From: a bacterium
GTDB lineage: Bacteria > Verrucomicrobiota > Verrucomicrobiia > Limisphaerales > UBA11358
Length of the DNA stretch: 34,552 nucleotides
Assembly: GCA_021780375.1 (NCBI GenBank)
Contig: JAJXYT010000020.1
Span: 1 to 34,552, forward strand
Direction of reading: 5' to 3'
Shown here: piece after piece, positions 1 through 8,254 of the stretch
Position numbering within the stretch: position 1 is the first letter of the stretch
Layout: each line of letters begins with the position of its first letter
Made by a program: the position numbers and the translations under genes
The notes under the pieces: model-generated
Told to the model about the DNA's origin: nothing
The model's database searches: none
What the model saw: only the letters and a program-made list of their open reading frames with translations

Positions 1-612
1 CACGTCGGCTTTCACGTCTTCAAACCGGGCCGCGCGTAAAATCGTCTGGTCGTGGAAGCAAACGTCGCCCGTATAAAACAGCGTTTCCTTTCGGCCGCGC
101 AGGAGAATGCCGGCCGAACCGAGCGTGTGGCCGGCATCAAAAAATTCCAGGGTGGGCGAAGACATTCCCGCGCGTGATTTGTGAAATGCCGCCCACTCGA
201 TTTCACGATTGTATTTGAAACCTTGAAACTGCGGCGCGATGTCGTCCACCTCGTCATGCGTATAGAGCGGGTATTCGCGGATGCCCAGTTCATCGCGCTG
301 GCGCACCATCACGTTCACCGAGTTGTGCAGCACGCGCTCGACGATGAAATAACTCAGCTCCGTCATCAACACGTGCGCTTTGGGAAAATGCCGCGCCGCC
401 ACCGGCAGGGCTCCGACGTGGTCATGATGGCAATGCGAGATGGCGATGGCGTCCAGGTCGGTGGTGCCAGCCTTGTTGAACATGGGCAAACCGGCGCGCC
501 CTTCGCGTTTGGGGTGCATCCCGGCGTCGAGCAGAATGCGGCAATCGTCCATCTCCACCAGCCAGCCGCTGGCGCCGATGTCCGTGTCGGGATTCAGATT
601 GGTGATGTTCAT
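1..612 (-). CDS. MBL-fold metallohydrolase, RNase/CPSF-like (partial, 3' end beyond window)
   Basis: The reading frame opens with ATG at 612-610 and stays open for 204 codons to the left edge, so only the N-terminal part is present. The translation begins MNITNLNPDTDIGASGWLVE and carries the metallo-beta-lactamase zinc motif HCHHDHVG (an HxHxDH variant). Further on are FFDAGHTLGSAGILL and LFYTGDVCFHD, the later metal-ligand blocks. This order, with AGHTLGSAG, is typical of beta-CASP-type RNA exonucleases and CPSF-like proteins, which hydrolyse phosphodiester bonds with two zinc ions in the cytoplasm. The beta-CASP domain itself would lie off the window, so the subfamily is inferred. No other start fits: the ATG at 617 runs straight into a stop. 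Confidence 0.85.
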   Translation of the reverse strand, partial: MNITNLNPDTDIGASGWLVEMDDCRILLDAGMHPKREGRAGLPMFNKAGTTDLDAIAISHCHHDHVGALPVAARHFPKAHVLMTELSYFIVERVLHNSVNVMVRQRDELGIREYPLYTHDEVDDIAPQFQGFKYNREIEWAAFHKSRAGMSSPTLEFFDAGHTLGSAGILLRGRKETLFYTGDVCFHDQTILRAARFEDVKADV

Positions 613-743
613 CGCATCCTGTCACGGGAAACAAAAACAACTTGCGCGCCCGGCCGCAATGAAAATTAACGTTAAACTGTCCGGCAAACTGAAATTCGAT
701 GTTTCTCAAATCAGGGAGAGAAGGAAACGCAGAGAGAAATGAT

Positions 744-820
744 TGGTGGGCCTGCCCGGACTCGAACCGAGAACCAAAGCATTATGAGTGCTCTGCTCTA
801 ACCAATTGAGCTACAGGCCC
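744..820 (-). tRNA. tRNA with anticodon CAU (elongator Met or Ile2), CCA encoded
   Basis: The reverse strand folds as a full cloverleaf. The acceptor arm GGGCCTG pairs with CAGGCCC, the D arm is GCTC/GAGC, the anticodon loop is CTCATAA, the T loop is TTCGAGT, and discriminator A is followed by a genomic CCA (plus-strand tgg at 744-746). The anticodon is CAU. C4-G69 and C5-G68 in the acceptor stem are features associated with the tRNA-Ile2 recognised by TilS (lysidine synthase), so Ile2 is at least as likely as elongator Met. Initiator Met is unlikely because the first acceptor pair is a normal G-C. Confidence 0.93.
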
Positions 821-961
821 GCCGGAACATGGTTGCAGAAGCAGCAGCCCTTTTCAACAACAGACCCAATCCACTTGTCGCGACCACCGGGCTTTGCCTG
901 CGCCCCGCGCCTTCATCTGTCGGCTTGTCTCACCGCGCAGCCGAAGTATGCTGGACGCAAA

Positions 962-1984
962 ATGAGCGGCACCGCCAAACAAATTTTTTTATCGGCACGA
1001 TTGCCCGGCTTCACCGGGCGCGCGGACAAGTATTTGGGCGACATCGCGCAGGACCTCCGCCGGGGTTTTGTGGAAAACCCAAAACACTCTTGCGCACGCC
1101 GCCTGCCGCCTGCGGGACGCGGCCTGGAGCGACGTGGCCGTGTTGCTGGTGGAATGGGCCGAGGACATTCACAACGATCTCGGCCTGTGGCGCACGGTCG
1201 AAGCGCACCAGCGTCAATGTTTCGGCACCCCTTGGCCATTCGTCGCCGCGCCTTTGGACGCCGAACCGCAGGGTTTTGACGCGCGGCGCATCCGGTATTT
1301 TCTCTGGAACCTATGGGCGTGCTTCAATCCGGAGTTGACGCTCTCGCCGACCCATCAGGATTTGAATCGCCTCGCGGACGCCGCCGGCCGGTGCTTGTCG
1401 GAGCGCATGGCGCCAGTGCCGCGCGATTCGGGCTTGAAACGGTTTCTCGCGCCGCCGAACGATTACGGCTGGGACATCAAACGCAAGCTGCTTTGGATGG
1501 GCATCAATTCGTATCTGTTCCGATTTCTGCACTTCAAATATCTCGACCACGGGCAGCGGGAGCCGGACATCGCGGCCAAGGACGATTTTGTCTGCGCCCA
1601 TTGCACGGAATGGGGGGGGGCCTCGGCGTGATAGACGTGCTGGCTGGCGCGCTGGATTTGCCTGAGTCCGAGCGCGCCACCTTGCGCGCCTGGTATGAGC
1701 GGCATCGCTCGTTTTTCCGCGTGCTGGCGCTTCACGAAGCCGGCGGCGAAGTAAAAACCAACTCGGGCCTGAGCGACGTGTTCTTCAACAGCCTGAGGTT
1801 TTGGATGATCTCACTGCTGGCGGATGCCGCCGTGTTGTTGCGGGCACGGGCGTTGTTGGGGCGGCCAGTCATTCGCCCGATGCTGGCCGACTTGATGCCG
1901 TTTCAACTCTCGCTGAACCGGGGGCCGGAAACTCCCAGGCCGGTTTTCCGGGAACCAAACGCAAATCCTCAAGAATCCCAATAA
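962..1984 (+). pseudogene. DUF3843-like protein gene, broken by two compensating frameshifts
   Basis: A protein of roughly 340 residues can be read only by changing frame twice. It starts at ATG 962 (MSGTAKQIFLSARLPGFTGR), moves to the next frame around 1073-1085 within an A/C-rich stretch, and moves back at a run of nine G at 1612-1620. It ends at TAA 1982-1984. The middle part (LLVEWAEDIHNDLGLW, then RYFLWNLWACFNPE) and the N-terminus resemble the uncharacterised DUF3843 family as I remember it; no function is known to me. The shifts lie in homopolymers, so they could be sequencing errors, real decay, or slippage at the G tract. Confidence 0.6.
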
Positions 1985-2101
1985 ACTCGGCCTGCCACAC
2001 ATTGGCTTTCGCAACACCCTCTTTAAAACATAATTCTTCCGACTCGGAAACAAATTGCCTTAAAATGGCTTGCAAGCTGCGGCGATATTCGCCTTGACGG
2101 C

Positions 2102-2116
2102 GTTTACATTGTAAAC
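2102..2116. promoter_or_regulatory. Perfect 7-1-7 palindrome, candidate autoregulatory operator of the toxin-antitoxin pair
   Basis: GTTTACATTGTAAAC is a perfect inverted repeat with 7-base arms around one central T. It ends 12 bases before the antitoxin ATG at 2129. Antitoxin genes are commonly repressed by their own product at such sites. The position would block transcription initiation or elongation. Confidence 0.55.
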
Positions 2117-2128
2117 TAAATTACTTCT

Positions 2129-2491
2129 ATGCCAACAATAGTGCAATCATGCCGGATTGAAGAAAACCATGCGGCGTTGCTTTCTCGCCAGGCAAAACGC
2201 CGGCACCTCGAAGTCTCCACGTTGAGCAGTTTGTATCTGAAAGAGAAAGCTCTTGAGGAGGAATTTCCAGGAATTGGTTTTCGCGACGCAGCAGGTGGTC
2301 GGGAAGCGTATGTCCTCGGACAACGTGTCGCCGTGTGGGAGGTGGTGGACGTGTATCACGAGGCGAAGTCCATTTCCCGCACTGCGGATCATTTCAGCTG
2401 GCCCGCGTACCTGGTGAAATGCGCGCTCGCTTATGCTAAACAATACCCTGATGAGATTGCCGCACAACGGCAAGCGGAGGTTGGCGAGTGA
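2129..2491 (+). CDS. DUF433-type antitoxin
   Basis: This 120-residue soluble protein contains EFPGIGFRDAAGGREAYV followed by LGQRVAVWEVVDVYHE, and near its end FSWPAYLVKCALAYAKQYP. This pattern is typical of DUF433-containing antitoxins, whose DNA-binding helices repress their operon while another segment neutralises the partner. The stop overlaps the start of the downstream PIN-like gene (GTGA), which implies translational coupling and a toxin-antitoxin pair. The palindrome just upstream is a plausible operator. The pair sits between a frameshifted gene and a broken integrase, consistent with an accessory island. The antitoxin role is inferred from family and context. Confidence 0.72.
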   Translation: MPTIVQSCRIEENHAALLSRQAKRRHLEVSTLSSLYLKEKALEEEFPGIGFRDAAGGREAYVLGQRVAVWEVVDVYHEAKSISRTADHFSWPAYLVKCALAYAKQYPDEIAAQRQAEVGE

Positions 2492-2859
2492 TTCAGCTGG
2501 TGGCAGACGCAAACTTGTCGCGTCGTTTCGTGGAAGCCTGTCTGCGCTTGGATGCTGGTTTTCCAATGGCCCACATCGCAGACTGGTCGGGCGGGAAGCA
2601 TCGAATTTCCAAGGACCCCGTACTCCTGGAAGTGCTCCGCGAACACAAAATGGTTCTCGTGACCTTCGACCGTCGGACGATGGTTATGCACGCAGGCGAA
2701 TTGACGCGCAGCGGCGGTGGACACGCGGGAGTGATTTTGTTTCGCAGGAGCGATTCTCAGATGGATTACGGGAAGCAATCCCGATTGGTTATTGAATTTT
2801 GGAAGGAAGCACGAGTTTGGGATTGGTCGGATCGCATTGAATACTTACCACGGACCTGA
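2488..2859 (+). CDS. DUF5615-type PIN-like toxin
   Basis: This 123-residue protein starts at GTG 2488, overlapping the antitoxin stop by four bases. It shows the acidic pattern of the DUF5615 PIN-like family: D7 in QLVADANLS, D43 in SKDPVLLEVL and D61 in MVLVTFDRRTM. PIN-fold toxins are Mg-dependent ribonucleases that cut specific RNAs, and these conserved aspartates hold the metal. It lacks the longer C-terminal half of canonical VapC. RNA target and activity cannot be read from sequence. All the expected acidic positions appear intact, so the toxin may be functional even though the surrounding island is decayed. Confidence 0.72.
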   Translation: MIQLVADANLSRRFVEACLRLDAGFPMAHIADWSGGKHRISKDPVLLEVLREHKMVLVTFDRRTMVMHAGELTRSGGGHAGVILFRRSDSQMDYGKQSRLVIEFWKEARVWDWSDRIEYLPRT

Positions 2860-2881
2860 AGGTAGCTGAGATTTCGTTGCT

Positions 2882-3433
2882 TTATCGAAAAATGGAATGG
2901 GAATCGCTTACGGAAAAGATGCCGTGCACAGGATTTTGCACGAACAGGGTTTCGGTTAATATAGTCCGCAAGGCATTGTTTTTTGCGTGCTGAGGGCGAC
3001 AGGCCGAAACAACCCTCGCCGCGAGGGAAAACGATCGCCCAACACAGATTGAAACCCGATGGGATTTCAAGTAATATTCCACAAGTTCGATCTTTCGATA
3101 CACATCCACGAATTCATTTACCGTGAGGTTCTGGGGTTTTTCTGCCTGCGGCTTGAACTTGTTGAGCGCGGCTTCCCAGCCATTCGCAATCAGAAAAATG
3201 TAAATGTCCCTTGCTTTGAGCGCAGCATCTGTTCGATCCGACGTTTTCAAATTGAACCAGGCCGACCTGCCAGGATGTTTAATGCGTGCCTGGAAATCGG
3301 GAACCTCATGCACCACGCCATCGCGTCCGGCGTACCAGCGCTTTCGTAATCGGGGATGCCAGTAATCGACGTGCCTTTTCCCCAATTTTGTCTGTACCCT
3401 TTCTGTACCCTTTTTCAGATTCTGAAGGCTCAT
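2882..3433 (-). pseudogene. Tyrosine-type site-specific integrase, N-terminal remnant
   Basis: The 183-residue frame begins MSLQNLKKGTERVQTKLGKR after an AGGAG at good distance. It reads like the arm and the beginning of the core-binding (SAM-like) region of phage-type integrases: WHPRLRKRWYAGRDG, WFNLKTSDRTDAALKARD, NLTVNEFVDVYRK. After about residue 115 the similarity appears to be lost. There is no catalytic domain with the R...HxxR...Y set, so strand cleavage is impossible. The gene ends just short of the toxin gene. It lies about 110 bases from an orphan tRNA 3' half, the usual neighbourhood of tRNA-targeting integrases. Family assignment is moderate because the diagnostic domain is missing. 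Confidence 0.6.
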
Positions 3434-3543
3434 TTTCTGTCATCTCCTGCTCACACGTAATAGTCACGATACCCTTGCAAAATGGGCATGGTTATTGAAC
3501 GAAAGTGAGTTTGAGTGAAGAGTTATGAGCAACTTAAGGTGAA

Positions 3544-3588
3544 CCTCATAATCGCTTGGTCACAGGTTCAAATCCTGCCGGGCCCACC
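3544..3588 (+). other. Orphan 3' half of a CAU tRNA (attachment-site remnant)
   Basis: The stretch reads like a tRNA from the anticodon loop (CTCATAA, 3545-3551) through the variable region, T arm (CAGG, loop TTCAAAT, CCTG) and acceptor strand CGGGCCC plus A and CC. No 5' half precedes it. It differs from the intact tRNA at 744-820 and lies in the opposite orientation. A lone tRNA 3' end beside an integrase remnant is the classic mark left at one end of an integrated element. A 7-bp hairpin (3590-3596 with 3616-3622) follows directly and may be a relic of the tRNA terminator. Confidence 0.7.
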
Positions 3589-3704
3589 GGTCTTCGCTCG
3601 GAGCATCGCGGAGGCCGAAGACTGCCGCGCTGGAGTACGGCAAAGGCGGGTCACCTTATTTTTCTTGAATGCGCCCTGACTGCGGTTTGCAACCCCAATC
3701 GCTT

Positions 3705-4073
3705 TTAAGCTTTTACGCGGGCGGCGGTGATGGCCAGCCAAAGCCAGCCGGCCAGAAGACTGATTCCGCCCAGCGGCGTGACGGCACCCAGCCAATGCGC
3801 GTTGGTCACCGCCAGCAGATAAAGCGAGCCGGAGAAAACCACCATGCCCGCCAGAAAACACCACCATGGCCCGGCCGCCGGCGGTTTCCGCTCCGCCAGC
3901 ACAAACAGCATGACGGCATGAATGAAATGATAAAAGACCGCTGTTTCCCAAATCGCCGCGGTTCCATTTTGCGCCAGAATTTCCTTCAAGCCATGCGCGC
4001 CGAAGGCACCGAGCGCCACCGCCAGAAAACCGGCGATGGCGGCAACCCGGGTGGCGGAGGTGTTGGTCAGCAC
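3705..4073 (-). CDS. DUF423 family small membrane protein
   Basis: This 122-residue protein has four predicted membrane helices. It carries the family signatures LGAFGAHGLKE near the N-terminus, FYHFIHAVMLF in the second helix and FSGSLYLLAVT followed by LGAVTPLGG. Length and motif order match the DUF423/YgdD family of inner-membrane proteins, whose role is unknown. It is transcribed divergently from the deacetylase-like gene, with 83 A/T-rich bases (4074-4156) between them that probably hold both promoters. The frame is intact and the family call is firm. Confidence 0.88.
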   Translation of the reverse strand: MLTNTSATRVAAIAGFLAVALGAFGAHGLKEILAQNGTAAIWETAVFYHFIHAVMLFVLAERKPPAAGPWWCFLAGMVVFSGSLYLLAVTNAHWLGAVTPLGGISLLAGWLWLAITAARVKA

Positions 4074-4156
4074 AGAAACAAAAGTGCCACAAGCCGCCCG
4101 CTGGCAAAATTCAATAATTTGTGTTCATTTGCGCCCGTTCGTGTTTAATTTCTTCT

Positions 4157-5020
4157 GTGAAAATCATCACCGACGAACGCTGCGCCGGTTATTCCAGCTA
4201 TGGCCATCCCGAAAGTCCCCGCCGCATTACCGCCACCCTGGCATACCTCAGGCAACAGCGGGAACTGTCGCTCGCCTGGATGGCGCCGGGCAGAGTGAGC
4301 GACCAGCAAATTTTGCGCGCGCATTCGCCGGAGCTGCTGGCCCGACTGAAAATTCCGGAGGATTTCGACGCCGACACGCCGTTTTACGAAAACATCACCG
4401 ATTACGCCCGCGCGTCCGCAGCCGCGGCGCTCGATGCCTTGCCAGCCGCGCGCGACGGCGAAAACGTCTTCAGTCTCATGCGTCCGCCCGGCCATCACGC
4501 CACCCGCGACCGGGCAATGGGTTTTTGTTATCTGAACAACATCGCCCTGGCCGCCTTGGAAGCCGCGGCGACCGGTGCGAAGCGCGTTGCGGTTTTCGAT
4601 TTCGACGTGCACCACGGCAACGGGACGGAAGCCATCCTGCTCGACCAACCCGGGGTCGCGTTCTTCTCAATCCACCTGTATCCGTTTTATCCCGGCACCG
4701 GCGGCGCGAACGCCGGCAAAAACTGTTTCAATTATCCGGTTGCGCCAGCCTCCCCGCACGAAATCTACCGCGCCGCCCTCGCCCGCGCCCTGGAGGATTT
4801 GAAGCGCTTCCGACCGGATCTGGTCGCTGTGTCCGCCGGGTTTGATGCCTACGTGCGTGATCCGCTCGGCGGCGGCACATTGGAGGTGGAGGATTTTCAC
4901 TGGCTCGGTCAATCGCTGCGGGCGCTCGGCGTGCCCCTGTTCAGCGTGCTGGAAGGCGGTTACAGCCGTGATCTGCCCGAACTCATCCTTGCCTATCTCA
5001 AGGGCGTGGAGGGGAAATAG
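4157..5020 (+). CDS. Histone deacetylase-family (class II / acetoin-utilisation type) hydrolase
   Basis: Starting at GTG 4157 gives 287 residues opening VKIITDERCAGYSSYGHPE, the usual N-terminus of bacterial HDAC-like amidohydrolases; an upstream TTG would add an unlikely tail. The catalytic histidine dyad is H113-H114 in RPPGHHATRD. Zinc ligands are D150 and H152 in FDFDVHHGNGT and D230 in SAGFDAYVRDPLG. The transition-state tyrosine is Y269 in LEGGYSRD. Such enzymes remove acetyl groups from lysines, polyamines or small amides in the cytoplasm. The physiological substrate cannot be told. All active-site residues are present. The GH26 gene follows 56 bases later on the same strand, but no functional link is evident. 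Confidence 0.9.
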   Translation: MKIITDERCAGYSSYGHPESPRRITATLAYLRQQRELSLAWMAPGRVSDQQILRAHSPELLARLKIPEDFDADTPFYENITDYARASAAAALDALPAARDGENVFSLMRPPGHHATRDRAMGFCYLNNIALAALEAAATGAKRVAVFDFDVHHGNGTEAILLDQPGVAFFSIHLYPFYPGTGGANAGKNCFNYPVAPASPHEIYRAALARALEDLKRFRPDLVAVSAGFDAYVRDPLGGGTLEVEDFHWLGQSLRALGVPLFSVLEGGYSRDLPELILAYLKGVEGK

Positions 5021-5076
5021 CGGGCTCCGGGGAAAGGCGTTGACTCAAGCAAAGCCGGAAGTCTAATGTCCAAACC

Positions 5077-6159
5077 ATGAACCTCAAACAAATCTCCCAT
5101 GGTTTTTTTCTGGCTTTTTTTTGCGCCGTCACCCCGGCGGTTTGGGCGGATGACGCGATGCCGTCTGCCCCGCCTTCTTCCCTCAAGCCGGTAACGCCGA
5201 ACGCCTCGCCGGAAGCGGTCCAATTGCTGCGGTATCTGAATCGCATTTCCGGCAACCACACCCTGACCGGCCAGCACGCCGTGCCGCTGCTGCGTTCCGC
5301 ACGCCTCGTCGAGGCGCAGCGCGCAGGCGGGAATTTTCCGGCGGTTTTCGGGATGGACTTCGGCTTCGATTCGCCCGGCACCTGGGACGGCATCAACTTC
5401 CGCCAGCAAATCGTGGACGAAGCGATCCAGAAATACCACGAAGGCTACCTCATCGTCCTGATGTGGCACGCGGTGCGTCCAATTGAAGATGAGCCGGTGA
5501 AATTCAAGGATTCCATCCAGGGCAAGCTGACCGATGAACAATGGCATGATTTGATCACGCCGGGCACGGAAATCAACGAACGCTGGAAATCGCAGGTGGA
5601 TGTTATTGCCTGGTTTCTTAGGCAATTGCGGGATGCGCACGTGCCGGTGCTCTGGCGGCCCTACCATGAAATGAATGGCGGCTGGTTTTGGTGGGGCAAA
5701 AAGGCCGGCCCGGACGGCTACAAAAAATTGTATCGGATGCTGTTCGACCGGCTGGTGAATTTCCACAAATTGAACAATTTGATCTGGGTTTACGGATGCA
5801 ACGAAGTGACTCCGGGGGTTGATGCCTATGACACTTATTATCCGGGCGATGATGTGGTGGACGTCCTCGGCACGGACGTTTATCACAGCGGTTTTGCCCG
5901 GGAACAATATGACCAACTGCTGGCCCTGGCCAAGGACAAGCCCATTGCCCTGGCGGAAGTCGGCGCCGCGCCGTCGCCGGAAATTTTAAAGGAACAACCG
6001 CGGTGGACGTGGTTCATGGTCTGGGACGATCCGACGGAAGGCGGCGCCACGGCCCGGACGATTCGCGCCGCCTACAATTGCGACCAGGCCATCACATGGA
6101 ACAAACTGCCGTGGGTGGAAGCCGGGCACCCGGCCGACCACTCGTTCACGCAACCATAG
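5077..6159 (+). CDS. Secreted glycoside hydrolase family 26 (beta-mannanase-like)
   Basis: The 360-residue protein begins with a signal peptide (hydrophobic FFLAFFCAVTPAVWA, likely cleaved before DD25). A single GH26 TIM barrel follows. The general acid/base is E198 in WRPYHEMNGGWFWWG and the nucleophile is E294 in IALAEVGA, both embedded in family-typical sequence. SGNHTLTGQH near residue 60 is also characteristic. GH26 enzymes cleave beta-1,4-mannan or related glucans by a retaining mechanism, and this one should act in the periplasm or outside the cell on plant or algal polysaccharide. No carbohydrate-binding module is attached. Its last 14 bases overlap the end of the convergent histidine-kinase gene. 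Confidence 0.9.
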   Translation: MNLKQISHGFFLAFFCAVTPAVWADDAMPSAPPSSLKPVTPNASPEAVQLLRYLNRISGNHTLTGQHAVPLLRSARLVEAQRAGGNFPAVFGMDFGFDSPGTWDGINFRQQIVDEAIQKYHEGYLIVLMWHAVRPIEDEPVKFKDSIQGKLTDEQWHDLITPGTEINERWKSQVDVIAWFLRQLRDAHVPVLWRPYHEMNGGWFWWGKKAGPDGYKKLYRMLFDRLVNFHKLNNLIWVYGCNEVTPGVDAYDTYYPGDDVVDVLGTDVYHSGFAREQYDQLLALAKDKPIALAEVGAAPSPEILKEQPRWTWFMVWDDPTEGGATARTIRAAYNCDQAITWNKLPWVEAGHPADHSFTQP

Positions 6160-8206
6160 AGGCGCCGGAATCGATCGGCAACAGCACCCGCACGGTGCCA
6201 TGCTGCCCGGCCTGCGGGGGAACGATTTCCAGTTTGCCGTGGTGCGTTTCGATGATTTTCCGGCTTACGGTCAGGCCCAGGCCGAGGCCGACGTTGCGCG
6301 TGGTAAAAAAGGGCGAAGGCACCTTCTGCGCGGTTTCCGTGGTGAAGCCCGTGCCGTTGTCCTGAACCTCAATTTCCAGTTCCCGTCCCCCGGCGTTGTT
6401 GGGATTGGTGTGCAACTTCACACCGATTCTGGGTTCCTTGGGATTGGCTTGCAAGGCGTTGAGCATGATTTCCGCCAGCGCATGTTTCAAAGCCGCGCGG
6501 TCGCCGGTAATGACAATCGGTTTTCCGCCGTTCTCGTATTGCAACTGGGCCTTGTCCGCCGGTTGATGCTTGCGCGCCTCCTGGTAAGCGTCTTCGATGA
6601 GTTGTTCCACCGGAAACGCCTGCGGTTCCGGTTCGTTTTCCCGCGCCAGAAAGCGCATCTGGTTGAGCAGGCGCGAGACGCGCTTGACGCCATCGGCCAG
6701 CGCGAAGTCGAGCGATTTGCGAAACTCCGCGTCCCGGTATTTTTCCCCGAGCAACTGCTGGTGGGTGGAGAGCGGCACCATCGCGTTGCCGATTTCGTGC
6801 GCGAGCCGGTCGGCCATGGCCTTGATGAGGCGGAGATTGGCGGCTTCAACCTCCAAATGACGCAATTGCTCGGTCTGGGTCAGGTCCTCCGCCGTCAGCA
6901 GGGCGGAAACCGGCACGGAGGAATTCCCCCGCTGAAACGGCACGACATTGACGCTGTAAACGGTGCCCGGCGAGCTCTCCGGCTCGTAACGAAACGGCCC
7001 CATCGCTGCGCCGGTGTGCAGGACCTGATAAATTTTCGCGCCCAGTACCTGCGGCAAATCGCTGAATTCCAGTTCGCCGGTCCGCCGGTTTTTATGGCCG
7101 AAATGGCGGCGGGCGGCCTTGTTGGCGTGCAGGATCCGCAGGTCGCGCCCGACGACGACGCACGCGCTGCTGAGTTCCCGCAACACATCCGTCATCATCT
7201 CGTGATTGCCGGCCAGCTGGTCGTGCAGCCAGATGTTGCGCAAGGCCAGGCCAACCTGTTCAAGCAGATGGAAGATAAGCTCCAGCTCGGTGTTGACCAG
7301 CGGTTCGCCGGTGACACGGCCGTCGAAAACGGCCACACCCACGACGGTTTCGCGGTCAAGCACGGGCACGGCCACCTGGGTGCCGAGCAATTCAAATTCC
7401 TTCTGCGCCTCGGAATCGGCGCGGACTTCGTCGCTGTCGCGCCGGAGGATTCGGCCCAGCCGGACCAGTTGTCCGCCGATCCCGGCCTCGAGCGACAGTT
7501 CAAAATGTTCGAGCAATCCCGACGGGAGACCGATGGCGGCGGTGGCGCGCAGACCATGGTTCTGGCCCGGGGACACGGTTTCGCTGAGCGGCAGGACGGG
7601 GCGGTTCAGAAAAATGGCGGCGCGATTGACGCTGAAGATTTCGCGCAGGAACAGCAGGAATTGTTTGAGCATGGCCTCGGCATTCAGGGAATGCGTGAGG
7701 ATGGACGAAAAATCCCGCAGGACATTCAGCGTTTGCGACGCATTCGCCACGCGGCCGGAAAGCGATTCGGTCGGGCGTGAGAAGGCCGCCGGTGGCAGCA
7801 AGGGCGTCAGTGCCGTCGGTTGAGCGGCGCGTGGTTGGGGATATTTGGGCACCGACCAGAGGCGCTCCAACAACGAATTGAGCAGCCGGGCGCGGATGGG
7901 TTTGGTCAGGACATGGGTGACACCGTGCAGGAAAGCCTCTTCCTCCCATTCAGACTCGCTGTCGGCCGTGTAGGCAATGATGGGACATTTGCTGTCGCGC
8001 CGGCGAAGCCGTTCAATGACCCAGACTCCCTGAACACCGATGAGATCGACATCCAGAATGCAGGCCCGGACCAGCCCATGGGTTAACAGCGGTTCGGCTT
8101 CCTCCACTCCAATCCGATGAACAATGCGATATTCTTCCGGGTTCAGACTCGCCTGAATCACTTCGGCGAAGTCTGGATGAGGAGACAACACCAAAATGGT
8201 TTTCAT
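6146..8206 (-). CDS. Cytoplasmic REC-GAF-PAS-histidine kinase (possible PhcQ-like component)
   Basis: The 686-residue protein has no membrane helices. Residues 1-115 form a receiver domain with D52 as probable phosphoacceptor and K102 conserved, though the usual N-terminal acidic pair is missing. Residues 155-325 look like a GAF domain. Residues 335-450 look like PAS, with the phrase VVVGRDLRILHANKAARRHFG. HisKA has H470 in DRLAHEIGNAM. The ATPase domain keeps the N box (EIMLNALQANP), DNGTGF and VGLGLGLTVS, so it should be an active kinase. It lies downstream of the PhcB/S/R-like genes on the same strand, but 128 bases away with its own candidate promoter. A phosphorelay role with those genes is inferred from context. 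The gene ends convergently inside the GH26 tail. Confidence 0.82.
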   Translation of the reverse strand: MKTILVLSPHPDFAEVIQASLNPEEYRIVHRIGVEEAEPLLTHGLVRACILDVDLIGVQGVWVIERLRRRDSKCPIIAYTADSESEWEEEAFLHGVTHVLTKPIRARLLNSLLERLWSVPKYPQPRAAQPTALTPLLPPAAFSRPTESLSGRVANASQTLNVLRDFSSILTHSLNAEAMLKQFLLFLREIFSVNRAAIFLNRPVLPLSETVSPGQNHGLRATAAIGLPSGLLEHFELSLEAGIGGQLVRLGRILRRDSDEVRADSEAQKEFELLGTQVAVPVLDRETVVGVAVFDGRVTGEPLVNTELELIFHLLEQVGLALRNIWLHDQLAGNHEMMTDVLRELSSACVVVGRDLRILHANKAARRHFGHKNRRTGELEFSDLPQVLGAKIYQVLHTGAAMGPFRYEPESSPGTVYSVNVVPFQRGNSSVPVSALLTAEDLTQTEQLRHLEVEAANLRLIKAMADRLAHEIGNAMVPLSTHQQLLGEKYRDAEFRKSLDFALADGVKRVSRLLNQMRFLARENEPEPQAFPVEQLIEDAYQEARKHQPADKAQLQYENGGKPIVITGDRAALKHALAEIMLNALQANPKEPRIGVKLHTNPNNAGGRELEIEVQDNGTGFTTETAQKVPSPFFTTRNVGLGLGLTVSRKIIETHHGKLEIVPPQAGQHGTVRVLLPIDSGASMVA

Positions 8207-8254
8207 TGTGCTCTGAGCCAGTGACGGCGACGCTCAATTCCAGTCACTGCGGCA

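Noticed and set aside
3013..3055. CRISPR-like features: a CCCTCG/CGAGGG hairpin followed by GATTGAAAC, the usual 3' end of many CRISPR repeats.
   Set aside because: The sequence occurs only once, lies in the integrase remnant, and there are no spacers, further repeats or cas genes in the window.
744..3588. The intact tRNA (744-820) and the tRNA half (3544-3588) as attL/attR of one element.
   Set aside because: They are in opposite orientation and differ at many positions. Integration into a tRNA gene leaves direct, identical repeats.
4063..4089. Sigma-54-like TGGCAC on the minus strand upstream of the DUF423 gene.
   Set aside because: The -12 element reads TTTC without the GC pair, and transcription would begin inside the coding region.
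6200..7780. A 526-codon open frame antisense to the REC-GAF-PAS kinase.
   Set aside because: It mirrors a well-supported kinase gene, its translation is low-complexity and histidine/glutamine-rich, and GC-rich third positions create such frames.
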